Counted from the stretch's first letter, positions 40,594 to 48,974 are shown. The stretch is 64,000 nt of DNA from JBJMHZ01 sp045807125 (GCA_045807125.1 JBJMHZ010000034.1:1-64000); one strand, 5' to 3'. Made by a program: numbers and translations. The notes: generated from the sequence alone by a model not told the origin.

Positions 40594-41616
40594 GTGACGA
40601 GCGCCTCGGGCACCGGCGAGCCGCCCGACGCGCAGCCGCGCTACACGGTCGCCGCGGTGGCGCGCCGGCTCGGGGTCGCGCCGGCGACCCTTCGCACCTG
40701 GGACCGCCGGTACGGCCTCGGCCCCACCGACCGCTCCTTCGGCGCCCACCGGCGCTACACCTCGGTCGATCTCGCCCGGCTCATGGTGATGCGCCGCCTC
40801 GTCGTGGACGGCGTCTCGCCGGCCGAGGCGGCGCGGGTGGCGCTCGCGCGGGCCGTCGCGCCGCTGCCCGCGGATGCGGACGGTTACCCGTCGGCCGGAT
40901 GGGGCGCGGCGGGGGACGCCACGCCCGAGCCGCCCGAGGGCCACGACGGTGCCCTCGTCGTCCCGGCGGCCGGATCCCGCGGCGGCGGCCGGGTGCTGCC
41001 CCTGCCAGGCGCGCCGGCCGACGTGCGCGGCCTCGGCCGGGCGGCGATGGCCCTGGACGCGCCGGCGATGACCGAGATCATCCGGACCGCGCTGCGCGAG
41101 CGCGGCGTCGCCGCGACCTGGCACGGGCTGCTCGTCCCCGTCCTCACGGCTGTCGGGGACCGGTGGGCGGCCAGCCGGGAAGGGATCGCGATCGAGCATC
41201 TGCTCTCGGAGAGCGCGCTGCTCGGGCTGCGGGAGGTGCGGCTCGCCGCGAGCCCGCGCGGCGAGCCCCGGGTCGTCCTCGGCTGCGTCTCGGACGAGTA
41301 CCACGCGCTTCCGGTGCACGTCCTCGCCGCCGCGCTGGCCGAGCGGGACATCCCGGTCCGCCAGCTGGGGGCCGCGGTGCCCCCTGACACGCTCGCCGCG
41401 GCGCTGCGCCGGGTCCGTCCGGCGGTGCTGTTCTGCTGGTCGTCGGTGGCGCACCCGGTCAACGGCTACCTCTCCGCCGTCCCGGCCATGGCACCGCCGA
41501 TGTCGATCGTCGTCGGCGGCCCGGGCTGGAGCAGCGCAGAGCTGCCGCCGCGGACGCGCACGGCGCGCGACGTCGCCGAGGCGGTCGTCCTGATCGTGGC
41601 CGCCCTGGGCGGCTGA
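40594..41616 (+). CDS. MerR-type regulator with B12-binding-like C-terminal domain
   Basis: The protein has 340 residues, GTG start. Residues ~16-80 are a MerR winged helix: YTVAAVARRLGVAPATLRTW, then DRRYGLGPT and RRYTSVDLARL. After a Pro/Gly-rich linker comes a helical cap (~145-220: ALDAPAMTEIIRTALRERG) and a Rossmann-like domain (~225-335) in the layout of CarH/LitR cobalamin proteins. The cobalamin-ligating motif (E/D-x-H-x-x-G) appears as EYHALP: the His is kept but the Gly is replaced by Pro, so light- or B12-sensing is uncertain. Divergent from whiD, which it may control. Confidence 0.85.
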   Translation: MTSASGTGEPPDAQPRYTVAAVARRLGVAPATLRTWDRRYGLGPTDRSFGAHRRYTSVDLARLMVMRRLVVDGVSPAEAARVALARAVAPLPADADGYPSAGWGAAGDATPEPPEGHDGALVVPAAGSRGGGRVLPLPGAPADVRGLGRAAMALDAPAMTEIIRTALRERGVAATWHGLLVPVLTAVGDRWAASREGIAIEHLLSESALLGLREVRLAASPRGEPRVVLGCVSDEYHALPVHVLAAALAERDIPVRQLGAAVPPDTLAAALRRVRPAVLFCWSSVAHPVNGYLSAVPAMAPPMSIVVGGPGWSSAELPPRTRTARDVAEAVVLIVAALGG

Positions 41617-41673
41617 CGGACGGCTCAGGAACGGCTGACCGGACACGTGCGCCGGGCACGAATAGCGACCGTC

Positions 41674-41723
41674 CGAGCGCGAGCCGAGCGCGAGCCGTGG
41701 CGAGCCGTGGCGAGCAGTGGCGG
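41674..41723. repeat. Short direct repeats upstream of TPR gene
   Basis: Two copies of CGAGCGCGAGC followed by a tandem GTGGCGAGCC (two copies plus a partial) in the gap before the gene at 41803. No regulatory role is known. Confidence 0.6.
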
Positions 41724-41802
41724 GTACGGCGGACCGCCAGCCGCTACCCTTCGGCAGGGGTCGGCGGTGGCCGCCGGCCGTCACCCGTCGCGCGGAGGTC
41801 CG

Positions 41803-42732
41803 GTGAACGACGCCCAGGGTCCACCCGATCTGACCGAGCTGCTCGCCGCCGGCGAGCGGGCCGCCTTCCACGGCCGCCCCGCCGACGCGATGAGCGCTCT
41901 CGAGCAGGCGGTCGTGCTGGCCCAGCACCAGGGCCGCAAGGCCGAGGTGACCGCCGCCGCGTGGCTGCTCGGGGTCGCGCTGGCGGCCGGCGGCCGCTAC
42001 GGCGGGGCGATGACCGTCCTCGGGCCGATCATCGACGCCGGCGAGTCGCCCGACCTGCCGGCCGACCAGCGGCTGTTCTCCGCGCTGGCGGCAGCGACGG
42101 TCGCCAGCGTCCACCGCCAGCTCGGCCGGCACGCCGCCGCCCGCGAGACCGACCTGCGCGGCCTCGCGCTGACCGACGGAGCCGGCGAGGCCGCCTTCGA
42201 CTGCCGGCTCGGGCTCGCCGCCGACGCCGTCGGGCTCGGCGACGCCGGGTCAGCGCAGGCCGAGCTGCACGAGGCCGAGCAGCTGGTGCCCGACCGCGAC
42301 GAGTGGTGGCGGCAACGAGTCCGGCTCGACTGGGTGCGCGCCGAGATCGCCATGCTGGAGGGCCGGCCAGCCGACGCGGTCGAGGCGGCCGAGAGCGCCG
42401 TGGCCGGCGCGGAGCGGGCGAGGGCGCCGCGGCACATCGCGAAAGGGCTGCTCTTCCTGGGGGTCGCCCAGCTGCACCTCGACTCCGACGAGGCGCCCGC
42501 GACCCTGCGCAGGGCCGCCACGCTCGCCGAGGGGCTCGGCACGCTGCCACTGGTCTGGCCGGCCCGCTCCCTGCTCGGCGCGCTCCTGGCCGGGGCCGAT
42601 CCGGACGAGAGCGCCCGCAGCCTGCAGGTCGCCCGCTCGGCGGTGCTCAGCATCGCCGGCGACCTGCCGACAGGTGTGCGGGAGGAGTGGTTGGCCCGCG
42701 AGGACATCGCCGCCCTGCTCGGCGCTGCTTGA
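41803..42732 (+). CDS. Tetratricopeptide-like helical repeat protein
   Basis: The protein has 309 residues; GTG 41803 has GGAGG at four to five bases. It is made almost entirely of paired helices typical of TPR proteins (for example RAAFHGRPADAMSALEQAVV, HRQLGRHAAARETDLRGLAL, WVRAEIAMLEGRPADAVEAA). There is no signal peptide, membrane segment or catalytic motif. A protein-interaction role is likely. It lies between the MerR-type gene and the GAF-kinase/BldM pair, on the same strand. Confidence 0.75.
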   Translation: MNDAQGPPDLTELLAAGERAAFHGRPADAMSALEQAVVLAQHQGRKAEVTAAAWLLGVALAAGGRYGGAMTVLGPIIDAGESPDLPADQRLFSALAAATVASVHRQLGRHAAARETDLRGLALTDGAGEAAFDCRLGLAADAVGLGDAGSAQAELHEAEQLVPDRDEWWRQRVRLDWVRAEIAMLEGRPADAVEAAESAVAGAERARAPRHIAKGLLFLGVAQLHLDSDEAPATLRRAATLAEGLGTLPLVWPARSLLGALLAGADPDESARSLQVARSAVLSIAGDLPTGVREEWLAREDIAALLGAA

Positions 42733-42898
42733 CGGCAGCGGCGAGCATTTCGCGGCCGGCGCTCACTCTGGTGCCGTCTCCTGCCGATGTCGAACGTGCA
42801 GGACGGTCGGCGCTGGTCGGTGCTGGTTGGTGTCGGGATCGCTGACGGAAGCGCGGAAGCGCGGAAGCGGCGGAACGCGGACGGTGGAGGTGCCCAGG

Positions 42899-44026
42899 GT
42901 GATGACGGACCGCGCCACGGGGCGGGACCGCCTCGGCGTCGTGGCCGCCGCCGCCCGGAGGCTGGCGACCGCCGGCCCCGCCGCCGCCCTGCCCGCCGTC
43001 GTCCAGGCGTTGCGCGACGCGCTCGCCGTCGAGGCGAGCGTGGTCGTCCGCGCCGCCGGGGACGCCGGCTCTGGCTCGGGCGCCGTGCTGGCCGCTGCCC
43101 ATCCTTCCGTCGTGCCGCTGCCACGCGCAGCCGGGTCGCCGGCCGTGCTGAGCGTTTCCGTGCAGGTGGACGGGGAGCCCGTCTGCCTCATGTCGGTCAT
43201 CGCCCACGAGGAGCTCGGCGAGCCCGACCGCGTCCTGATCGAGGCGCACGCCGACCTCGTCGGCCTGGCCCTTGCCGCCGCTCGGCCGCGCGCCGAGCTG
43301 GCCGCGCTGGTCCTCGACGAGGAGGCCGACCGCGCCCAGATCGCCGCCGACCTGCACGAGGGCGCGGTCGGCTCGCTGATCGCGGCCCGTCATGCCCTCG
43401 CCACCGGCCACGACGGCGGGGCCGTGGGCGCCGTCGTCCAGCGCGCGATGCGCGAGCTGCGCCGGGTGGTGACCGCCCAGCGCGCCCGCGGGATCGACGG
43501 CGACCTGATCCGCGCACTGCGCGGCCTGGTGGATGAGCTGCGGGGCTCCGGCCGCCGGGCCACCCTCTCGGTGACTGGCCTGCCTCGTGCGGGCGTCTCG
43601 CCCGCGTGCGCGGTGGTCGCGCACCGGGTCGCCGCCGCGGCGGTCGACGGGTCGACCGGCCGGCCGGTGATCGCCGTGACCGGATGCGGCGAGGAAGCCT
43701 TCACCGTCTCGGTGACCGGTGCGGCGGATCCGCACGACGCCGGCGCGCTGGACCGCTGGTCCCGGCGCGCCCGCGCGCTCGGGGGAGACCTCGAGCGGCA
43801 CCCCGACGGGGTGGTCCTGCGCCTGCCGGTGCGCCTGCCGTGGGAGCAGCCGGCGCAGGACCGGCCACCCCGCCCGCTCGCCGGGCCGGCCGCCCGGGCC
43901 TTGGCCCACCCGGCCAGCCGCCCGTCCGCCCGCCCGTCCATCCGACCGTCTGCCCGACCATTCGCCCGACCGTCGCGCCTACCGTCCCGGCCGTCCGTCG
44001 CGAGAAGCAGTGGAGCCGTCTCATGA
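42899..44026 (+). CDS. GAF-domain, HisKA_3-like protein with degenerate ATPase domain
   Basis: The protein has 375 residues; GTG 42899 has GGAGG eight bases upstream (ATG 42902 is equally possible). Residues ~10-135 resemble a GAF sensor domain. Residues ~145-200 resemble the dimerisation/phosphoacceptor helix of NarL-type kinases, with the His in QIAADLHEGAVGSL. The following region has the length of a HATPase domain, but the N box and both Gly-rich boxes cannot be found, so ATP binding is doubtful. The last ~60 residues are Pro/Arg/Ser-rich imperfect repeats (RPSARPSIRPSARPF). The stop overlaps the start of the BldM-like gene, so the two are made together. Confidence 0.7.
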   Translation: MMTDRATGRDRLGVVAAAARRLATAGPAAALPAVVQALRDALAVEASVVVRAAGDAGSGSGAVLAAAHPSVVPLPRAAGSPAVLSVSVQVDGEPVCLMSVIAHEELGEPDRVLIEAHADLVGLALAAARPRAELAALVLDEEADRAQIAADLHEGAVGSLIAARHALATGHDGGAVGAVVQRAMRELRRVVTAQRARGIDGDLIRALRGLVDELRGSGRRATLSVTGLPRAGVSPACAVVAHRVAAAAVDGSTGRPVIAVTGCGEEAFTVSVTGAADPHDAGALDRWSRRARALGGDLERHPDGVVLRLPVRLPWEQPAQDRPPRPLAGPAARALAHPASRPSARPSIRPSARPFARPSRLPSRPSVARSSGAVS

Positions 44027-44634
44027 CCACAGTTCTCATCTGCGACGACGAGCGCAGGTACGCCGAGGGGTTGCGCACCTCCGTCGCGGCGGTGCCGGGG
44101 GTGACCAGGGTGACCGCCGTCGCCACCACGGAGGAGCTGCTCGCCCGGTACGCCTCGGAGCGGCCTCAGCTGGTCCTCGTCGCCGTCGGAGTCGCGGGCG
44201 GCGCGCCCGAGGTGACCAGGCGGCTCGTCATGAGCTACCCGGACGCCAACGTCGTCGTCGTCGCCACCGACGACGAGCGCGACGGGGTGGTGCAGGCCAT
44301 CGCGGGCGGGGCCCGCGGGTTCCTGCACCGCGGCGTGTCCCGCGAGGAGCTGTGCGCCACCGTCGCGCACGCCCTCGCCGGCCCGCTGGATCCCGGAGCG
44401 GCCCGGCCGGCCCGCGAGGTGCCGGACGGCCCGCCGCCGCCGGAGCTGACCGAGCGCGAGCTGCAGGTGCTGCGCGGCATGAGCGAGGGCAAGAGCAACG
44501 GCCAGATCGGCCGCGAGCTCTACCTGTCCGAGGACACGGTGAAGACCCACGCCCGCCGCTTGTTCCGCAAGCTGGGCGTCAACGATCGCGCCCAGGCGGT
44601 AGCCCTCGGCTTCCGCCGCGGCCTCGTGCATTAG
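44023..44634 (+). CDS. bldM: BldM-like atypical response regulator
   Basis: The protein has 203 residues. Residues 1-120 form a receiver domain and ~140-203 a LuxR/NarL DNA-binding domain (LTERELQVLRGMSEGKSNGQ, then IGRELYLSEDTVKTHARRLF), close to Streptomyces BldM, a regulator of aerial growth and sporulation that acts alone or with WhiI. The acidic pair D8-D9 is kept, but position 54, where BldM has Asp, is Ala (LVLVAVGVAGG), and the usual Lys near 103 is Arg, so phosphorylation there is impossible. ATG 44023 overlaps the upstream stop. sigD follows, as in Streptomyces. Orthology is inferred from sequence and order. Confidence 0.85.
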   Translation: MTTVLICDDERRYAEGLRTSVAAVPGVTRVTAVATTEELLARYASERPQLVLVAVGVAGGAPEVTRRLVMSYPDANVVVVATDDERDGVVQAIAGGARGFLHRGVSREELCATVAHALAGPLDPGAARPAREVPDGPPPPELTERELQVLRGMSEGKSNGQIGRELYLSEDTVKTHARRLFRKLGVNDRAQAVALGFRRGLVH

Positions 44635-44730
44635 CCGGGGCCGGCCGTGAGCGGGCCGCCGACGCGCGTGCGGTTGCTACGTCCAGGTGACAGCGCGTCA
44701 CGGGGGGTAACGTCCGGCTCCTCCGCGCCG

Positions 44731-45300
44731 ATGGTTGGGGTGGACGAGTCGGACAACGACGCTCTGCTCGACCGCGCGCGGCGCGGTGACGGCGAGGCGG
44801 TCAGCGTCCTGCTCGGCCGGTTGCGGCCCCAGCTGGTGCGGTACTGCCGGAGCCGCCTCGGCCGGGTCGTGGGCTCGTACGAACTGGCCGACGACGTCGC
44901 GCAGGAGGTGTGCCTCGCCGTGCTGAACGCACTGCCGCGCTATCGCGACGAGGGTCATCCGTTCGCCGCGTTCGTCTTCGGCATCGCCGCGCACAAGGTG
45001 GCCGATGCGCACCGGGCGGGCGCGCGCGGCATGGTGCTGGTCGCCGAGCTGCCGGACCGGGCCGACGATGCCCCGGGGCCTGAGGACGCGGCCGTGCACG
45101 ACGCGGAGGTCGAGGTCGCGAGGGCCCTGCTCGCCCGGCTGCCGGAGCAGGCCCGTGAGATCATCCTCTTGCGCGTCGCCGCCGGCCTCACCGCTGAGCA
45201 GACCGGCGAGGTGCTCGGCATGAGCGCCGGCGCCGTCCGGGTGGCCCAGCATCGCGCGCTGACCCGGCTGCGCCTGATGGCGGCGGAGGCATTGGCATGA
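44731..45300 (+). CDS. sigD: RNA polymerase sigma factor SigD (ECF type)
   Basis: The protein has 189 residues from ATG 44731. Sigma region 2 is LLGRLRPQLVRYCRSRLGR to FVFGIAAHKVADAHRA, with the DDVAQEVCLAVL core-binding helix; region 4 is LARLPEQAREIILLRVAAGL to GAVRVAQHRALTRLRLM. No anti-sigma-type zinc motif is inside. The start is uncertain: GTG 44647 and GTG 44740 are also possible and none has a strong binding site. rsdA follows with ATGA overlap, so sigma and anti-sigma are coupled. The bldM-sigD-rsdA order matches Streptomyces and related genera. Confidence 0.92.
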   Translation: MVGVDESDNDALLDRARRGDGEAVSVLLGRLRPQLVRYCRSRLGRVVGSYELADDVAQEVCLAVLNALPRYRDEGHPFAAFVFGIAAHKVADAHRAGARGMVLVAELPDRADDAPGPEDAAVHDAEVEVARALLARLPEQAREIILLRVAAGLTAEQTGEVLGMSAGAVRVAQHRALTRLRLMAAEALA

Positions 45301-46463
45301 GCGCCCGGACGCCCACCGACCCGACCGACGAGCCCCTCGACGGGGACGACGACGCGGCCGAGGTGATCGACCACGCGGCGGTGATCCGCGACGACGAGCT
45401 GCTCACCGCGATCAGCAGCGTCACCGTGGTCGACGCGCTGACCTGGGACGACCAGCCGCTCACCCCGTCGGAGCCCGACGCCGACGGCGAGGACGCGCCC
45501 GACGACCCGCCGGACCGGACGATCGCGCTGCTCCTGGCGCTGCGCGCCGACCTCGAGCGAGCCGGCCGATCGGCCCACCACGGGACCGGCGTCCTTCCCG
45601 AGGCCGACGAAGCCGACGAGGCCGACGAGACCAACGAGGCCGCCGGCCGCCCGGTGGCGCACGAGCACCGCACGATCCGGTTCGTGCCGCGCACGATCGC
45701 GGCGGCGACCGGCGCAGCGATCGTCCTGTCGGTCGGCGGCGTGGCCGCCGCGGCCGTCGGCGCCGGACCGCACAGCTGGCTCTACCCGCTGCACCGGGCA
45801 CTGGTGAACGACCGGGGGCCGACCGCCTCCCAGCAGGCCGCTGCGCAGGTGCGCCGCGACCTGCAGGAGGCGGGGACCGCGCTCGGGCGCCACGACCTCG
45901 CAAGGGCTGGGGCCGCGCTCGGGGCGGCGCGCCGGATCGTCTGGCAGGTGGCGCCCTCCGACGGCGCAACTTCCCTGCGCGCCCAGCTCGACGCGCTCCA
46001 GGCCCGGCTCGACGCCGCGCTCGCCGCACCGCCGCCGGGGACGGCCCCCGGGGCGACCGAGCCCTCCGAGCGCCCCGCGCCTGCGCCCTCAGCGTCCCCG
46101 TTCGGCCGCGACGACGTCCCCGGCAAGGCGGTGCCCGGCCGAGGCGGTCAGGGCCACGACGAAGGTGCGTCCGGGTCGCATCCACCCGGCTCGAAGGGGC
46201 ACGGTACGCCGGCGCACCGGCACGGGACGGGCCAGTCCGGCAAGCACCGCCACGGCGGGCAGGGGACCACGTCCGGCAAGGGTGGCGGGACCAGCGGGCA
46301 GGTCAGCGGCGGCGACGGCGGCCAGGTCAGCGGCGGCGACGGCGGGCAGGTCAGCTCCCGGGAGTCGGGGCACCATCGCGGCGGCAAGGACGGCCGGCCC
46401 TCCGACCGCACCGGGATGCGCACCGGCGGGTCGTCCCGAGCCAAGATCGGGAAAGCTCCCTAG
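45297..46463 (+). CDS. rsdA: Anti-sigma-D factor RsdA family, membrane-anchored
   Basis: The protein has 388 residues. The cytoplasmic N-terminus has the RsdA sigma-binding pattern (HAAVIRDDELLTAISS, residues ~26-41) in an acidic region. A single membrane segment (TIAAATGAAIVLSVGGVAAA, ~132-152) follows. The outer part has a helical region (~160-245) and a long Gly/His/Ser-rich tail with a repeated QVSGGDGG unit. It is expected to hold SigD at the membrane until proteolysis. The ATG overlaps the sigD stop. Confidence 0.85.
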   Translation: MSARTPTDPTDEPLDGDDDAAEVIDHAAVIRDDELLTAISSVTVVDALTWDDQPLTPSEPDADGEDAPDDPPDRTIALLLALRADLERAGRSAHHGTGVLPEADEADEADETNEAAGRPVAHEHRTIRFVPRTIAAATGAAIVLSVGGVAAAAVGAGPHSWLYPLHRALVNDRGPTASQQAAAQVRRDLQEAGTALGRHDLARAGAALGAARRIVWQVAPSDGATSLRAQLDALQARLDAALAAPPPGTAPGATEPSERPAPAPSASPFGRDDVPGKAVPGRGGQGHDEGASGSHPPGSKGHGTPAHRHGTGQSGKHRHGGQGTTSGKGGGTSGQVSGGDGGQVSGGDGGQVSSRESGHHRGGKDGRPSDRTGMRTGGSSRAKIGKAP

Positions 46464-46677
46464 CCCTTGCGGCTAGGAGACTCGCGCGAAACGATCAGCG
46501 AAACTCACCCGGAAACCGTAACCCAGCCGTGACCTAAGCCCGCGTGGGCACTCGCTGACCGTCCAGAGCGTCCGTTTTCGCTGTGGGGTAAGCGATCCGG
46601 GCCGGTTGGGGTCGGATTCCGGGGTCCGGGCATGGCGACGGCCCCGCCGGTCGGCGGGGTGAGGCAGCGGGGACCGG
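46464..46677. other. Intergenic space, left edge of accessory island
   Basis: A gap of 214 bases between rsdA and the transposase gene. It contains GTGGGGTAAGCGATC (46583-46597), which recurs almost exactly at the other side of the island (50422 and 50444). A clear terminal inverted repeat of the IS could not be fixed; TCCGGGGTCCGG near 46617 partly matches the inverse of a stretch near 47832. No gene was seen. Confidence 0.4.
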
Positions 46678-47805
46678 CTACGCGACCAGCGGGAGAGCGT
46701 TCGCGCGTGCGGCGAGCAACGCGGAGCCGAGACGGGCCAGCATCGTCAGGTCGGTGTGCAAGCGCACCCGGACCAAGCGACGGACGCGCAGCGGCAGGAA
46801 GCCCCACTCGGTCTTCAAGTGACCGAAGCACCGCTCCACCGCGCCGCGCGACCGGTAGAGCGAGCGGTAGCGGTCGGTGCCGCGCGGGATGAGCGGGTGC
46901 AGCCGGTCGGCCTTGACCCACACCGACGCAGGTGAGCATTCGCCGGTCGGGCAGCGCCACTTGCTCGCCTGCCGCTTCGCGTCGGCCCCGGCGAACGTCC
47001 AGACGCCGTGGTCGCAGGTCGGCGGGCGGTGCTTCCTCGCGCGGACGGCTGGCGTCATCCGCAGCGGGATCACCGGGCGGATGCCGCGCCGCTCGCACTC
47101 GTCGTAGAGGGCCGTGGTGTCGTAGCCCCTGTCCATGACGCAGTGCGCCGGGACGATGCCCTGCTGGGCCAGCTTGTCGAGCAGCGGCGCGACGATGACC
47201 GTCTCGCTCACCTTCGCCGTCTCGACCTGCCACGCCACCGGAAGCCCGGTGGTCGCGCAGACGGCGGCGTGAATCTTGTAGCCGTAGTACCCGCCACCGG
47301 ATCGGGTGCTGACCGAGGAGCGGTGACCCCAGCTTGCGTCCGGGTCGCTGAACCGCTCGCGCAGCGGGCCGTTGCGGGAGACGCGCCGCTGGCCGTTGGC
47401 CCATGCGGGCATGTCGCTGCCGTCAATGCACACCGTCTCGCCCATGCCGGGAAGCTCGGCGCGCAGCTCGGCCAGCACGCGGTCAAGGCAGGCGGTCAGC
47501 AGGTCGCCATGCTCGCGCAGCTTCGCAGCGAAGCGGTAAGCCGCATGCACGGACGGCGCTTCCCCGCCGAGCGCACGACGCAGCGCGTCATGCTCGGCGA
47601 CCAACCGGACGGCGCGGGTCCAGGTCGGCAGCGCGTAGACGCTCCTGACGAGCGCCAGGCCGACCATCGCCCGCATCGGGTAGCCGGGGCGGCCAGTCCA
47701 GCGGGCCGCGTCGAGATCGCCGATCAGCCGGGCTATCTCCGGCGAGTCGAGCAGTGCGGCGACCTGTGAAGCGTCGCCGCTCGGTAGTACCGTGGCCTTG
47801 ACCAT
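46678..47805 (-). CDS. IS5/IS1182-like DDE transposase
   Basis: The protein has 375 residues from ATG 47805. The N-terminal ~85 residues resemble DUF772 (ALLDSPEIARLIGDLDAARW, then TGRPGYPMRAMVGLALVRSV). The DDE core has the first Asp in VCIDGSDMPAW, the second in CVMDRGYDTTALYDECERRG and the Glu in YRSRGAVERCFGHLKTEWGF. GGYYGYKIHA is the family strand between the first two. The length is normal and there is no frameshift, so it may be active. The IS lies directly downstream of rsdA, at the left side of a small accessory island. Confidence 0.9.
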   Translation of the reverse strand: MVKATVLPSGDASQVAALLDSPEIARLIGDLDAARWTGRPGYPMRAMVGLALVRSVYALPTWTRAVRLVAEHDALRRALGGEAPSVHAAYRFAAKLREHGDLLTACLDRVLAELRAELPGMGETVCIDGSDMPAWANGQRRVSRNGPLRERFSDPDASWGHRSSVSTRSGGGYYGYKIHAAVCATTGLPVAWQVETAKVSETVIVAPLLDKLAQQGIVPAHCVMDRGYDTTALYDECERRGIRPVIPLRMTPAVRARKHRPPTCDHGVWTFAGADAKRQASKWRCPTGECSPASVWVKADRLHPLIPRGTDRYRSLYRSRGAVERCFGHLKTEWGFLPLRVRRLVRVRLHTDLTMLARLGSALLAARANALPLVA

Positions 47806-47961
47806 GAGGACGCATCCCTGGTGGTCCAGACCCCCGGACGTTGGCGCGTCGCGGGGGTCACCTATTTGATTGACAAGGCTCACGGTATAACAGGGGTACG
47901 ACAATTTTTGCGCTGGCGAGGTCACTCACGGCGTGCCACGCGATTCGCCAGCCAAGAGCGT

Positions 47962-48267
47962 CTATCTGTCCACAATGTCTGTGGGTGGGAAAAGCTCCCC
48001 AGCGAGCAGGACGTTGTATATGTCGCCGTGTTCAGTGTCATCTTGCACGTCGAAGATGACGAAGCAGCCGGTGGTGGTGAGCACACTGAACGCGTCAGGA
48101 TCGAGGTATGATTGCGTGATCGGCAATTTGTCGAACTCGCCAGCCGCAATAGCGTCGAGGCACGCGAATATGCTCTCTAGGTGTGCGTCCTCGCACTGCA
48201 GAAGATAGTCCTCTGCTTGACGCCCTATTCTCCCCAGAATGCGTGGCCTACTATCAGGCAGCCCCAC
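47962..48267 (-). CDS. Putative toxin of a toxin-antitoxin-like pair
   Basis: The protein has 101 residues, starting with GTG 48267, 14 bases inside the end of the upstream gene. The core reads as two helices (EDYLLQCEDAHLESIFACLD) and then strands (FSVLTTTGCFVIFDVQDDTE, IYNVLLAGELF), an order reminiscent of RelE/ParE toxins, although no diagnostic residues can be assigned. Size, overlap and the acidic partner suggest a toxin-antitoxin-type operon; function is inferred. It lies upstream of the IS element on the same strand. Confidence 0.5.
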   Translation of the reverse strand: MGLPDSRPRILGRIGRQAEDYLLQCEDAHLESIFACLDAIAAGEFDKLPITQSYLDPDAFSVLTTTGCFVIFDVQDDTEHGDIYNVLLAGELFPPTDIVDR

Positions 48268-48664
48268 GTCGTCGCTCCGTAAGGTACTTGCGCGCGTTCC
48301 CGATTGGCCCGTGGTTGCTCAGTTGCTCTTCGACTTCCTTCTTGGCCCGCCGGAGGTCGTCGGGATCACGGGCCGCCAGCATGGAGTCCACCGCGATGCC
48401 GTTCAGCATGCGGGTCAGCGCCGCCGGGTCGCCGTGTCGGTACGCCGTCGCCGCTGCTTCGAACTCGCTCATCAGTCTGACGAAGTCGGGTAGGTCAAGC
48501 TCCTGGAAGAAGCTCAGGATGCGGTACATCGCCTCGGAGCTGGCCAAGTCGGACGAGGGCTCCTCGGCGTGCTGCTCGGGCAAGAGCTCGCCGTCGTGGC
48601 CTGACGCCACTTCCGAGTGTTCGCTGTCGTGGCCTGACGCCACGTCCCTGCTCTGGTGCTCCAT
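48254..48664 (-). CDS. Putative antitoxin-like acidic partner
   Basis: The protein has 136 residues from ATG 48664. The N-terminal ~40 residues are acidic and contain a duplicated VASGHD sequence (from a repeated CGTGGCCTGACGCCAC). Residues ~40-136 are helical (YRILSFFQELDLPDFVRLMS, AALTRMLNGIAVDSML) and end in a basic stretch (RKYLTERRRGAA). No helix-turn-helix or ribbon-helix-helix is evident. Its last 14 bases overlap the next gene. Family not recognised; the antitoxin role rests on gene arrangement only. Confidence 0.45.
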   Translation of the reverse strand: MEHQSRDVASGHDSEHSEVASGHDGELLPEQHAEEPSSDLASSEAMYRILSFFQELDLPDFVRLMSEFEAAATAYRHGDPAALTRMLNGIAVDSMLAARDPDDLRRAKKEVEEQLSNHGPIGNARKYLTERRRGAA

Positions 48665-48850
48665 AGGTCGCGTGCCTTCCCCATCGGGGGCGGGCTCCGC
48701 GCCTGTCGCGCTTGCCCGCCTGTCAAGCGTAGCGGCGGCCTACTACTCCCGTCCACGGTCTAGGTCAAGCAGGCGGCGACGGTGTGTCGGGGCCTAACCC
48801 TCACGCGGACTGTATCGGGATGGCGGGTCGTGGACTTCACTCGGGGATGC

Positions 48851-48888
48851 CGGTGCTCAGAGTACCTAAAGTCGGTGCTCAGAGCACG
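48851..48888. promoter_or_regulatory. Tandem operator-like dyads, 22 bp apart
   Basis: CGGTGCTCAGAG occurs at 48851 and again at 48873. The second copy sits in a perfect 13-bp palindrome, GTGCTCAGAGCAC (48875-48887). The first is the imperfect version GGTGCTCAGAGTACC. The 22-bp period places both on one face of the helix. This looks like a pair of repressor sites; the regulator is unknown. Confidence 0.5.
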
Positions 48889-48942
48889 TACCGGCACGCG
48901 GTATGTCGGGGCGTCAGGAGCGTGACCCGACGCGGCCATATG

Positions 48943-48974
48943 ACGAAGCCCCCGACACTGGCCGGGGGCTTCGT
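48943..48974. terminator. Terminator-type hairpin
   Basis: Perfect 12-bp stem ACGAAGCCCCCG (48943-48954) with 48963-48974 and an eight-base loop. No plus-strand gene with good support ends just before it, so it may isolate the toxin-antitoxin-like operon from upstream transcription. Confidence 0.7.

Noticed and set aside
46600..47880. Precise terminal inverted repeats of the IS element
   Set aside because: Only a short partial match (TCCGGGG region) was found between the two sides; no end or target duplication could be fixed with confidence.
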